From: a virus
IMG/VR virus record: IMGVR_UViG_3300046520_000140
Span: 1 to 34,033 of that record
DNA: 34,033 nucleotides
Reading direction: 5' to 3' (one strand)
The translations under genes and the position numbers were made by a program. This document shows, one piece after another, positions 23,119 to 31,362 of this stretch (its first letter is position 1; each line of letters starts with the position of its first letter). Under the pieces are notes generated by a model. The model ran no database searches. It saw nothing but the letters and a program-made list of their open reading frames with translations, and was not told the origin of the DNA.

Positions 23119-24612
23119 ATGGGAGCCAGCATTACCCTCGCAGGCGAAAGCCTGATTGCGCAGAAGCACGTCGCCAAACAGGGCCTGGACGTGGTGCGTT
23201 TCATTTTTGCCAACGTTCCTGGACTCGATGCCAACGGTCCGGTCGATCGCGCGGCAGCGAAGCCTGCCGCCGCGCAGATCGTGCACGTCTACAACATCCC
23301 GGCAGAAAACGCCGGGTTCGTGAATCCTAACCAGGTCGTTTACAGCTCGCAGATCGGCTCTGACATCGGCGACTGGGATTTCAACTGGATCGGTCTCGAA
23401 ACGGCCGAGGGTGTGTTGTTTGCCGTCGCCTACGTTCCGCTGCAGATCAAGCGGCGCAATATTCCGCCGCTGCAGGTCGGCAACAACCTGACGCGCAACT
23501 TTCTGGTCGCGTTCGACGGTGCCCAGGAACTGACGGGCATCAGCATTGATGCCAGCACCTGGCAGCATGACTTTACGGTGCGCCTTGCCGGCATCGATGA
23601 GCGCGAACGCCTGAGCAATCGCGACATCTACGGCCGCGCTTGTTTTTTTGGCAATTCGCTGCAACTGGAGAAGGTCGGCAGCGCTTATCAGCTCAAGCCT
23701 GGAATGGCCTACATCGAGGGCATTCGCGTCGTACGCGGCACCGCTCTGGCCGTTGTGCCGGCAGCATTTCCCACCACTGCCTGGCTCGACGTTGCGCTGC
23801 AGCGAGAACTGAGCGACGTGGTCGCCAGTTGGAACGTGGTGTTCAGCGCCAATCGTCCGGACTACCGCGACAGCGCGGGCGTGCAGCATTACTGCGTGGC
23901 GATCGCCGATCTGGCGTCGGCCAACGCATTCACCGACCGCCGATCCGTGGAAGCGATCGATGGCGCCCTGGTCGCGCACTTCGCTGCTCGCAACGGTGAC
24001 TACGAAAATCTGCGCGCTCGCGCAACGACCAAAGACGACGTCGACCTGGGCAACCTGCCAAACGCCAAAAGCGACGATCCGGCCAGCAACAGCAGCGAGA
24101 TCCTTGCGACCACCAAGGCGTTGCAAAGTCTGAAGGCTGAGATGGTCAGCGCCGAAACGGGGCAGGTGGCGACCTTCGCGATGATCACGCCGCCCACCGG
24201 CTGGCTTAAGTGCAACGGCGCCGCCGTATCCCGCACGGCCTACAGCGCGTTGTTTGCGCGGATCGGCACCACCTTCGGCGCCGGTGATGGTGTGGCGACA
24301 TTCAACCTGCCGGATCTGCGCGGTGAGTTCCTGCGTGGCTGGGACGATACCCGGGGCATCGACACCAACCGGGGGTTTGCGTCGTTCCAAGACTCGCTTT
24401 TCGCAAAGCACTCCCACACCACGCTCGCCAAGGCGAATGGGAGTGCTGTTCCTGGCAACACATCGTCCCAGGGCGGCAACGTGATCGGGCAGAACCTGGC
24501 GGTGGCCAGTTCGGTCGGTGAAGCGGTGAATTTGCACACCATCACCGCCAACGCGGGTGGCACGGAAACCCGTCCCCGCAACGTCGCCTTGCTTTTCTGC
24601 ATTCGCTATTGA
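23119..24612 (+). CDS. H: Tail fibre protein
   Basis: A 497-residue fibre for host recognition. The start is ATG 23119 behind TAGGAG; the longer upstream frame overlaps gene I. An N-terminal P2 H-like fibre domain (ITLAGESLIAQKHVAKQGLDVVRFIFANVPGLD ... LTRNFLVAFDGAQELTGISIDASTWQHDFTVRL) is joined to a C-terminal tail-collar domain (TPPTGWLKCNGAAVSRTAYSALFARIGTTFGAGDGVATFNLPDLRGEFLRGW, about 380-430). The last part (PRNVALLFCIRY) is the usual end. The chaperone-like assembly gene follows eight bases later. Confidence 0.92.
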   Translation: MGASITLAGESLIAQKHVAKQGLDVVRFIFANVPGLDANGPVDRAAAKPAAAQIVHVYNIPAENAGFVNPNQVVYSSQIGSDIGDWDFNWIGLETAEGVLFAVAYVPLQIKRRNIPPLQVGNNLTRNFLVAFDGAQELTGISIDASTWQHDFTVRLAGIDERERLSNRDIYGRACFFGNSLQLEKVGSAYQLKPGMAYIEGIRVVRGTALAVVPAAFPTTAWLDVALQRELSDVVASWNVVFSANRPDYRDSAGVQHYCVAIADLASANAFTDRRSVEAIDGALVAHFAARNGDYENLRARATTKDDVDLGNLPNAKSDDPASNSSEILATTKALQSLKAEMVSAETGQVATFAMITPPTGWLKCNGAAVSRTAYSALFARIGTTFGAGDGVATFNLPDLRGEFLRGWDDTRGIDTNRGFASFQDSLFAKHSHTTLAKANGSAVPGNTSSQGGNVIGQNLAVASSVGEAVNLHTITANAGGTETRPRNVALLFCIRY

Positions 24613-24620
24613 GGCTGGCC

Positions 24621-25328
24621 ATGACCACGAAAACTTACTACCAAACCGATCGCCTCGGCTTCTACGTTGGGCCGGTCGAAGTCGATCCGAGCCCATTGGA
24701 AAAAGACGTTTGGCTAATCCCCGCCGGCTGCGTGGCCAAAGCCCCGCCGGCCATCCCTGCAGGCAAAGCGGCGTTCTGGACCGGTGCGCAATGGACGTTG
24801 ACCGACAACCTCGAAAACATGACGGCCTACAACACCAAAACCCGCGAGCCTCGGGTTCTCAGCCGGTTTGACGCACTGCCGGCCGGCTACACGTTGTTGG
24901 TGCCAGGTGCGCACCAGATCTGGCGGGGAGGGCAGTGGGTCGATGATATTCCGACCGTCCTGGTGACGCGTCATGCGGCCAAAACTTTGGAAGTGAATCA
25001 GGCCTGCGAAATGCAGATCCTTAGCGGTTTCACATCCAAGGCGCTGGGGGCACCGCATGCCTATCAGTCTGCGCTCTACGATCAGATCAACCTGGTCAGC
25101 GCGATCGGGCCTGCTGACGTCGTCTATCCCTGCCGCGACGGCGAAGGGCTCAAGGCCTATCGGACGCACACCCCGAAACAACTGCGTCAGGTGCTGGACG
25201 ATTTCACGACGCTTAAGCTGCAGCAGCTGCAGAAGGCACACTCACTCAAGCAACGATTGGATCAGGCCCTGTCTGCCGATGATATCGATGCGATCGAGGC
25301 GGTTACCTGGTCGGAGCTGCAGCCGTGA
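24621..25328 (+). CDS. Tail fibre assembly protein
   Basis: A 235-residue chaperone for fibre folding or trimerisation. The N-terminal part resembles DUF4376/fibre-assembly proteins (YYQTDRLGFYVGPVEVDPSPLEKDVWLIPAGCVAKAPPAIPAGKAAFWTGAQW); the C-terminal part (FTSKALGAPHAYQSALYDQINLVSA, then LRQVLDDFTTLKLQQLQKAHSLKQRL) is the DUF4376 helical block. The start is ATG 24621 behind GAGG. It is coupled to the next gene by GTGA overlap. Confidence 0.85.
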   Translation: MTTKTYYQTDRLGFYVGPVEVDPSPLEKDVWLIPAGCVAKAPPAIPAGKAAFWTGAQWTLTDNLENMTAYNTKTREPRVLSRFDALPAGYTLLVPGAHQIWRGGQWVDDIPTVLVTRHAAKTLEVNQACEMQILSGFTSKALGAPHAYQSALYDQINLVSAIGPADVVYPCRDGEGLKAYRTHTPKQLRQVLDDFTTLKLQQLQKAHSLKQRLDQALSADDIDAIEAVTWSELQP

Positions 25329-26248
25329 CTTGGGCACCGGTGACGATGCGCTGGCCGGCGCAGTCCACTCAGTGGATGGACGAACTGACAGCCGCCAAGG
25401 ATCTGGCCGGCGGGGAGCTGGCCAGCACCGCGCAACGCTTGGCCGGACTGACGGGACTCGCCACCACCAACCCGGGGCCGGTCGGTGCCGCAGCCGAAAG
25501 CGTAATCGCGGCCGGTCGATCCGCTTTGGCCGGTCAACTGGGTGAAGTGCCGGCCTGCATCACCGTGACACCGTTTCAGTCCGGCATAGGGCAGGGCACC
25601 GGCAACCAGCGTTTCCTTTCGGCGCCGAACCTGCTGCAGGTGATGGCTGACAAGCTCACGGACAACGCCGACCAGGCACGGCCGACGACAGCACAATACG
25701 CGTTGTCGATCCTGTTCCTGTCGACCAACTTCGGCCAGTTGGCCAGCACCTTGAAACGGTTCAATGCCTTGCTGCCTGTTCCGGACCTAGTGCGCGCTGA
25801 ACGGCGGGCACAACACCTCTCCACGCTCGAGGCGGAAAAGTGGGTGATGCCGAGCGTCGGCCCGTTGCCGCGCTGGCAAAGTCTGCCGCTGGAGCGTTGC
25901 ACCGTGCTGAAGGCAACCAAGCAAGCCATGTCCGGTCAGTTGGCCGCACTCGAAAGTTACGCGGCCGACAGCTCGCCGCTGGCCGATCTGGCGGCACTGG
26001 CCACGCGCAAGGCGGCGCAGCAGCAGGGACGCGATCAGCAACTGAACGACCTCAAGGCGCTGCTCGCCGGCGGTGACGAAGACGTCACCATGCGCGCGCG
26101 GTTGCTCGGCCCCGGCACCCCGGACGAACTGCGCAAGCAGCTGCTGCGCGATGATGCCCCAGGGCATGAGTGGGTGCTGTCGTCCGGTGTGATGCTGGTC
26201 GGATCGCTGTCCGGACTGAGCTTTGTTCGCGAACTGGTGGGCCTATGA
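25325..26248 (+). CDS. HP1-like tail/baseplate protein
   Basis: A 307-residue protein starting with GTG 25325 in overlap with the fibre-assembly stop. Ala/Leu-rich and mostly helical (LASTAQRLAGLTGLA, GQLAALESYAADSSPLADLAALATRKAAQQQGRDQQL). It has a conserved-looking GIGQGTGNQRFLSAPNLLQVMADKL. HP1-like phages carry similar unnamed structural genes after the fibre. The C-terminal FVRELVGL and position between fibre and hub genes suggest a baseplate component; exact role unknown. Confidence 0.75.
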   Translation: MTWAPVTMRWPAQSTQWMDELTAAKDLAGGELASTAQRLAGLTGLATTNPGPVGAAAESVIAAGRSALAGQLGEVPACITVTPFQSGIGQGTGNQRFLSAPNLLQVMADKLTDNADQARPTTAQYALSILFLSTNFGQLASTLKRFNALLPVPDLVRAERRAQHLSTLEAEKWVMPSVGPLPRWQSLPLERCTVLKATKQAMSGQLAALESYAADSSPLADLAALATRKAAQQQGRDQQLNDLKALLAGGDEDVTMRARLLGPGTPDELRKQLLRDDAPGHEWVLSSGVMLVGSLSGLSFVRELVGL

Positions 26249-26796
26249 CGCTGCTGCTCGATGGCCAGCAAGTGCTGGGCAAAAGAATGAAGGTCACTGC
26301 CAACCTGCGGATCGAGAGCGACGATCTGTCGGGCCAAACCAGCAGCAGCGAGAAGGCGCACAGCGGCTTCAAACCCAAGACGCTGACCGTGGCCATGCAG
26401 ATTGCCTTTGTCGACCAGGCACAGCTCAAAACGCTGATGCGCCTGGCCGAAGGCACCGCCGGCGGCGGGCAACTAAAGACCTATCGAATCGTCAACGACA
26501 CGGCCGCAGCGTTTGGTATTCGCCAGGTGCAATTCACCGAAGGTGTGAGCGCTCGGGAGGACGACACGCTCGCGGCCTGGTCCGTCCAGTTCACCTTGAC
26601 CGAGAAACAGTCGAATCCGGAGAAGGTCGAGCAGCGCCGTGCGGCCAATGGCGTCACCAAACAATCGGCACCGGGCAGCGGTGTGGCCGGCGCCGATGCT
26701 GGAGCGGGCGGTGATGGTTCCGGTAGCGGCGCTGCGCTCACTGGTTTTGAAGCCACGTTGAAGAAGCTGGATAACTACCTGGGCGGTGTCCCGTGA
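26245..26796 (+). CDS. Baseplate complex protein
   Basis: A 183-residue protein starting at ATG 26245 (overlap ATGA); an in-frame ATG at 26170 would lie in the previous gene. A beta-rich first part (MTLLLDGQQVLGKRMKVTANLRIESDDLSGQTSSSEKAHSGFKPKTLTVAMQI ... RIVNDTAAAFGIRQVQFTEGVSAREDDTLAAWSVQFTLTEK) looks tube-like, and a Gly/Ala/Ser-rich linker leads to a short helix (FEATLKKLDNYLGGV). In this family it probably joins the tail tube to the hub; inference. Confidence 0.75.
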   Translation: MTLLLDGQQVLGKRMKVTANLRIESDDLSGQTSSSEKAHSGFKPKTLTVAMQIAFVDQAQLKTLMRLAEGTAGGGQLKTYRIVNDTAAAFGIRQVQFTEGVSAREDDTLAAWSVQFTLTEKQSNPEKVEQRRAANGVTKQSAPGSGVAGADAGAGGDGSGSGAALTGFEATLKKLDNYLGGVP

Positions 26797-27503
26797 GTAT
26801 GAAACTGCACAAGGTGCTGACGATCGGCGGCGTGGTCTATTCGGTCGTCAAAGACGACATCCGCCTGGAGCTGGCCGGCCCCGGCCGCGCCACGTTCACC
26901 GTCCAAGCCGCTGCGACGTTGAAGGGGCTGGTGACACTGGATGTCGGCTACAACGAGAGCATGCTGCAGCGCCACTTTATCGGCTACGTGGAAACGTCGA
27001 CCGCCGTGAACAGTACCGAGCAGGTGCTGTTCTGCAGGGAAGTCGCCGCAATCCTCGCCCAGCCGCTGCCGATGAACCTGCGTCATGTTCACCTGCAGGC
27101 CGTGCTCGAGGAGATCAGCAATAAGACCGGGCTGCGCTTTCGTGTGCCCGATCGGCCTTATGCCCAGGTGAAGGTCCCGTACTTCTACAGCTTGGCCACC
27201 GGTTATCAGGCGATGCAGAGCATGGCCAGCGTGTTCGGCATCGCTGACTTCGTCTGGCAGCAGCAGGGTGACGGAGAGGTGTTTGTGGGCAGTTGGGCTG
27301 ACAGCTTCTTCGGCGCTCGATCGCCGCTGCAACTGCCGGCCGAGCTGTTCGACGGTTACCAGGGCAATCAAAGCGCGATGATCGCGGCCCTACCAGGTCT
27401 GCGCCCAGGCGCATCAATCAACCAAGGCGAGCGGATCACCAGTGTGACCCTCACCGGCAATCAGATGGCTATCCGATGGAAGACGCAATCCAGCGCGCAG
27501 TAG
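26793..27503 (+). CDS. Baseplate hub protein
   Basis: A 236-residue protein starting with GTG 26793 (GTGA overlap) or ATG 26799. It has the look of a small gpD/gp27-type hub: beta-rich start (VLTIGGVVYSVVKDDIRLELAGPGRATFTV), HFIGYVETSTAVNSTEQVLFCREVAAILAQPLPMNLRHVHLQAVLEEISNKTGLRFRVPDRPYAQVKVPYFYSLATGYQAMQSMASVFGIADFVWQQ. It overlaps the spike gene by 28 bp. In contractile tails the hub carries the spike; role inferred from order and fold. Confidence 0.75.
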   Translation: MSMKLHKVLTIGGVVYSVVKDDIRLELAGPGRATFTVQAAATLKGLVTLDVGYNESMLQRHFIGYVETSTAVNSTEQVLFCREVAAILAQPLPMNLRHVHLQAVLEEISNKTGLRFRVPDRPYAQVKVPYFYSLATGYQAMQSMASVFGIADFVWQQQGDGEVFVGSWADSFFGARSPLQLPAELFDGYQGNQSAMIAALPGLRPGASINQGERITSVTLTGNQMAIRWKTQSSAQ

Positions 27504-28453
27504 CGCGCCAATTCCCAGAGTTGACCGGTGGTTATCACCTGCCACGTTTTGGCCGTGTGGTGGCGGTTCCGGACGCGCCGGCAGCGCCGGGGCTGTGCGA
27601 TGAATTTCGGCCGCGCTTTGGCGTCGACGTCGAGGTGCTACTGCCAGACGGCGAGCCAGATCCGGCATTGCCGATCCTGACCAGCTTGCCGCTGCCGGCG
27701 CCGATGGGCGGGCAAGAGGCGGGCATGTTCGGCTTTCCTGAGGAGGGCACCACCGTCGTGGTCAGCTTCGCCTACGGCATGCCGACCAAGCCCTTTATCA
27801 CGCAGATCCTGCCGCATGGCCTGAGCCTGCCAAGGGTGCCGAAGGGTGATCAGGTGTGGCAGCACAGCGAAGCTTGCCAGCAGCGCGTCGACGCTGCCGG
27901 CAACTGGCTGCGTCAGACCGATGGAAAGATCCAGGACAAGGCGATCGAGCGGGAGGTTGAAGCCCTGGACAACACCGAGGCCTTCCAGAATCACACCAGG
28001 ACAGTGGACGACCATTCGACCGAGTCGGTGGGTGGCATCAAGAAGATCGAAGCGCTGGGCGCGCTCAAGCTGTTGTCAGGAGGATCCGCGAGCCTGGCGG
28101 CTGTCGATGATCTGCATCAGGCGACCGGTCGGGATTTGAACTTGGTCATTGGGCAGAAGCACAACGCGACGGTGGGTGGCGATATGGATGAACGTATCCA
28201 AGGAATGCGCAAAAGTGTGGCTTCAGTTTGTCAGCGCCTGCAGTCTCCTAAAACCTGGTTGGGGTCCGAAGGGGTTAATGTGCTGCAGGTGCTGTGTGAA
28301 CTGCTCGATCTGGTGGAAGGTATGAATAGACAACTTGCAACTCATACTCATGTTCCTGGGCCTACACCAGCCCCATTGGATGTAGGTGTCTTTACTAATA
28401 ATGCGGTTGTTTCAAAAGCGCTGCTAGAAAAATTATCATTAATTACAGGTTGA
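27476..28453 (+). CDS. V: Baseplate spike protein, gpV-like, with 3' composition break
   Basis: A 325-residue membrane-piercing spike. An OB-like domain (RFGRVVAVPD ... CDEFRPRFGVDVEVLLPDGEPDPALPILTSLPLPAPMGGQEAGMFGFPEEGTTVVVSFAYGMPTKPFI) precedes a repetitive beta part (HTRTVDDHSTESVGGIKKIEALGALKLLSGGSASLAA). Near the end stands HTH (His290 and His292); P2 gpV binds iron through an HxH motif at the spike tip. From about 28200 onward the codons become AT-rich (ACT, CAT, TTA), so the last 80 or so residues were probably exchanged. The stop lies two bases from the end of the convergent membrane-protein gene. Confidence 0.85.
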   Translation: MEDAIQRAVARQFPELTGGYHLPRFGRVVAVPDAPAAPGLCDEFRPRFGVDVEVLLPDGEPDPALPILTSLPLPAPMGGQEAGMFGFPEEGTTVVVSFAYGMPTKPFITQILPHGLSLPRVPKGDQVWQHSEACQQRVDAAGNWLRQTDGKIQDKAIEREVEALDNTEAFQNHTRTVDDHSTESVGGIKKIEALGALKLLSGGSASLAAVDDLHQATGRDLNLVIGQKHNATVGGDMDERIQGMRKSVASVCQRLQSPKTWLGSEGVNVLQVLCELLDLVEGMNRQLATHTHVPGPTPAPLDVGVFTNNAVVSKALLEKLSLITG

Positions 28454-28455
28454 TT

Positions 28456-29469
28456 TCAAATATCATTATCGTTGGTGAATTTAAAGTGGGCGCAATAGTT
28501 TTTTGCGTTAGTTAGTTTTCTGAGCTCGTCCAGGTCCTGCTGACTGTATTTCATTCTGGAATTTGTTGTATAGAAAACCATGACAATAATGGTGAAGGCT
28601 GTAGTGATTATTCCTAGTAATACTCCTTTAAAGGAAATAATGTGTTGTAAAAGCGTTTCAATAGAAAAGCTGATTTCCGGGGCGCTAATAGCAGGCATGA
28701 AACTGAGTGGGTAAATTACTCCAATGAAGAAAATAAATAGCACCAACGTTAATGCTGCAGAAATCTGACGGGGCGATTCCGGATTTCCATCTGTTGACTT
28801 CAGCAGGTCGGCGACCAATCTCGAATGATGTTTCGCTTCCAGATAACTCTTTTCTAAATTTTCTCTCTCCCTTTTGACGGCTTCCCAGTTTGTTTTGTAT
28901 ATAGGCTCGTAGGAAGAAAGAATCGGTTGTGGTTTTGGGTTTATGAAGTCGTTGTAGTTCCGCACACCTATCAAGAGGTCTGCACTCCCTAGATGCTTGA
29001 CAAGTGGGTTATTTTTAATGAGTGATTCCGCTTCGTTAGCTGCTTCCTCGGCTTCTCTTGAGGCTAGATTCGACTCAAATAACTTCATTGCGATGTGCAT
29101 CAGTTCTTTTTTTATGTCTTCTTTTTCAGAGTACTGAGAAAAAGAATTGTTGTTGATGAATTCTTCCATAATCTCATCGGTTATAACTTCAATTGATTCG
29201 TTGGCAGGAAATCTCCCGTCTAAATAGTCAGCAAATTTTCTATATTCAGGGTCGTTGTAGTGCTTGTTATGCCAGTCAATGTCACAGCTGTTGGCATCAT
29301 CCGATATCTTCTTTGCTTGAATTAAATATTGTTTGAGTTGAGTGGATTTTTCTGAGAACGCTGTTTGATTGGAAAAAATCTTTGTGATGATAAATGCGCC
29401 GAAAATACCAACGATCGCCGCGGCGGATTGCGATAACGAGCTAAAAAACCAATTCCAATCTGCGTTCAT
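28456..29469 (-). CDS. AT-rich membrane protein of unknown function (cargo gene)
   Basis: A 337-residue protein with one N-terminal membrane segment (FFSSLSQSAAAIVGIFGAFIITKIF, about 9-33), a long charged cytoplasmic middle with coiled coil (REAEEAANEAESLIK, TNWEAVKRERENLEKSYLEAKHH) and two C-terminal segments (ALTLVLFIFFIGVIYPLSFM; GVLLGIITTAFTIIVMVFY). Ribosome site GAAGGG before ATG 29469. One 60-base line inside it (29101-29160) has only 17 G+C, against about 60% in the tail genes, so it is a recent import. It faces against the late operon and follows umuC on the same strand with a 94-bp gap. I know similar proteins only as uncharacterised; an exclusion or anti-phage membrane effector is plausible inference. 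Confidence 0.82.
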   Translation of the reverse strand: MNADWNWFFSSLSQSAAAIVGIFGAFIITKIFSNQTAFSEKSTQLKQYLIQAKKISDDANSCDIDWHNKHYNDPEYRKFADYLDGRFPANESIEVITDEIMEEFINNNSFSQYSEKEDIKKELMHIAMKLFESNLASREAEEAANEAESLIKNNPLVKHLGSADLLIGVRNYNDFINPKPQPILSSYEPIYKTNWEAVKRERENLEKSYLEAKHHSRLVADLLKSTDGNPESPRQISAALTLVLFIFFIGVIYPLSFMPAISAPEISFSIETLLQHIISFKGVLLGIITTAFTIIVMVFYTTNSRMKYSQQDLDELRKLTNAKNYCAHFKFTNDNDI

Positions 29470-29563
29470 CGTTGAATCCCTTCGCGTAGGATGTGTGTGA
29501 TGGTTAAAAATGCAACTTATATGCTGCTGCGCAATGATGCAATGGTTACGTGATAGCGTGCTT

Positions 29564-30844
29564 TTAATTGCTTCTTACGACCCATAACTGATCAATCTTA
29601 GTCGTAAAGCTTTGACTCATCATCTCTCGCCGCATACCCCAATCGGGCGTTGCTGGCACTCCTCCAGTGCGAAGTGTTCCGCTGCCCCAGCGCTGATTGA
29701 TCTCATCCAGCACACTCATAACCTTTTCGGCTGCTTGCGGTTGCGACTGGGCGAATAGGTCATCAGTAAATTCTCCGGGCTGCCGCAGATCCATCAACAG
29801 TACTTCGGCCTTGCTGTATTTGAAGCCTGGCCGGAAAAGCCGGTTGACTGCCTCGGTCGCGGCTTTTGTCAGCAGTCTTACATCGTTGGTCGGATAAGGC
29901 AGTTCCACTAACGCGCCATTGGCGTACTTGGCTTCCTCCGGACTGAACATGCCGGTGCGGATGCTGACGCGCAGTTTCTTGCACAGCGAGTTCTGCGCCC
30001 GCAGCTTTTCCGACGCGCGCTGCACGTAAGTGGCGACCGCTTCTTTGATCGGCTCGATGGACGTCAGGCGTTTGCCGAACATGCGACTGCTGCAGATCTC
30101 CTGCTTCGCAGCTTCGGCCTCGGTGAGTTCCAGGCACGATGTTCCAGTGAGCTCGCGCGCGGTCTTCTCGATCACCACGCTGAATTTCTGCCGAAGCGTC
30201 CACGGATCCGCTTTTGCCAAATCCATCGCTGATCTGATTTCCATGGTTTCGAGATGCGCTTTCATGCGACGGCCGACGCCCCACACCTCGCCCACGTCAG
30301 TGTTTCGCAGCACCCAATCGCGCTTGGCCGGATCGCAGATATCGACGACCCCGCCCGTTTCCGCCTGCAAGCGTTTCGCTGTGTGGTTGGCGAGTTTGGC
30401 GAGGGTCTTGGTGGGAGCGATACCGACACCAACCGGGATGCCCGTTCCTTTGTAGACGGCGGCGCGGATCGTTCGGCCAAATGCGGTAAGGTCACCGGGA
30501 ATGCCGGTCAGGTCGGCGAACGCCTCGTCGATGCTGTACACCTCGACGGTGGGTACCATGGATTCGATGATGCTCATGACCCGTTCGCTCATGTCGCCGT
30601 ACAGTGCGTAGTTGCTGCTGAACACCTGCACGCCGTGCTTGCGCAGCACGTCTTTGATCTGGAAATACGGCGCGCCCATTTTCACGAATGGCTTGGCGTC
30701 GTAGCTGCGCGCGATGACGCAACCGTCGTTGTTGCTCAGGACGACGATCGGCGTCTTGGCCAGGTCCGGCCGGAACACGCGCTCGCAGCTGGCGTAGAAG
30801 CTGTTGCAGTCAATCAGGGCAAAGACTGGTTCACGACTTGGCAT
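29564..30844 (-). CDS. umuC: DNA polymerase V catalytic subunit UmuC
   Basis: A 426-residue Y-family translesion polymerase. Catalytic acidic residues are Asp12 (ALIDCNSFYASCERVFRPDL) and Asp106-Glu107 (YSIDEAF). GVGIAPTKTLAKLANHTAKR and VWGVGRRMKAHLE follow in the palm/thumb, then a little-finger domain and the UmuC-type C-terminus. Length equals E. coli UmuC (422). It overlaps umuD by 14 bp and should be induced by SOS from the LexA box at 31287. A mutagenic polymerase on a prophage can raise survival and mutation of the host under UV. Confidence 0.96.
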   Translation of the reverse strand: MPSREPVFALIDCNSFYASCERVFRPDLAKTPIVVLSNNDGCVIARSYDAKPFVKMGAPYFQIKDVLRKHGVQVFSSNYALYGDMSERVMSIIESMVPTVEVYSIDEAFADLTGIPGDLTAFGRTIRAAVYKGTGIPVGVGIAPTKTLAKLANHTAKRLQAETGGVVDICDPAKRDWVLRNTDVGEVWGVGRRMKAHLETMEIRSAMDLAKADPWTLRQKFSVVIEKTARELTGTSCLELTEAEAAKQEICSSRMFGKRLTSIEPIKEAVATYVQRASEKLRAQNSLCKKLRVSIRTGMFSPEEAKYANGALVELPYPTNDVRLLTKAATEAVNRLFRPGFKYSKAEVLLMDLRQPGEFTDDLFAQSQPQAAEKVMSVLDEINQRWGSGTLRTGGVPATPDWGMRREMMSQSFTTKIDQLWVVRSN

Positions 30845-31262
30845 GATCGCGCACGCTGTATGTCACCACACCCCAGATCAGCAGCTCGTCACCCTCCATC
30901 ACATAGCGCGGCGGGTACTTGGTATTCGCGGACATCAGAATGATGGTGTTATCGCGAATGTGCAGGCGCTTGCAAATCGGTTCGGCGTTGAGACCAGCGA
31001 TGACGATATCGCCGTGCTCGGCGGTCAGGCTGCGATTGACCACCACCATGTCTCCGCAAAAGATGCCGGCACCTTCCATGCTGTCGCCCTCGATCTTTGC
31101 CAGGTAAACGTGCGGCGCGCGGATCTCGAACAGCTCGTCCAGGGAAATGTGCTTTTCGATGTGATCAGCCGCAGGCGACGGAAACCCGGCAGGAATTCGA
31201 AAGGAATAAAGCGGGAGCTTTGCGCCTCCCTCCGACAGCGGGCCAACGATAGTGACACTCAT
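30831..31262 (-). CDS. umuD: UmuD-like polymerase V subunit, RecA-activated
   Basis: A 143-residue S24-type auto-protease. Cleavage site Ala25-Gly26 (IPAGFPSPAADHIEKHISL), Ser61 (GDSM) and Lys98 (ICKRL) match E. coli UmuD (C24-G25, S60, K97). The truncated form binds UmuC to give active polymerase V. I chose ATG 31262; an ATG 12 codons upstream lies on the LexA box and would lengthen the N-terminus without homology. The promoter region is shared with the divergent SRAP gene. Confidence 0.94.
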   Translation of the reverse strand: MSVTIVGPLSEGGAKLPLYSFRIPAGFPSPAADHIEKHISLDELFEIRAPHVYLAKIEGDSMEGAGIFCGDMVVVNRSLTAEHGDIVIAGLNAEPICKRLHIRDNTIILMSANTKYPPRYVMEGDELLIWGVVTYSVRDHAKS

Positions 31263-31286
31263 GATGCGAACCTGGTGAGAGATTGA

Positions 31287-31302
31287 CTGTATACCCATAC
31301 AG
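31287..31302. promoter_or_regulatory. LexA (SOS) box between umuD and SRAP gene
   Basis: CTGTATACCCATACAG is a near-perfect LexA operator (CTG-TATA-N4... -CAG). It stands 25 bp before umuD on the minus strand and 61 bp before the SRAP gene on the plus strand, so one box can repress both. A -10/-35 pair could not be fixed with confidence for either direction. Confidence 0.9.
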
Positions 31303-31362
31303 TAAACTCGGAGGTCCGCGCGTGGTCAATGCTGTATGTAGGACATTTCGACGGGTGACACC

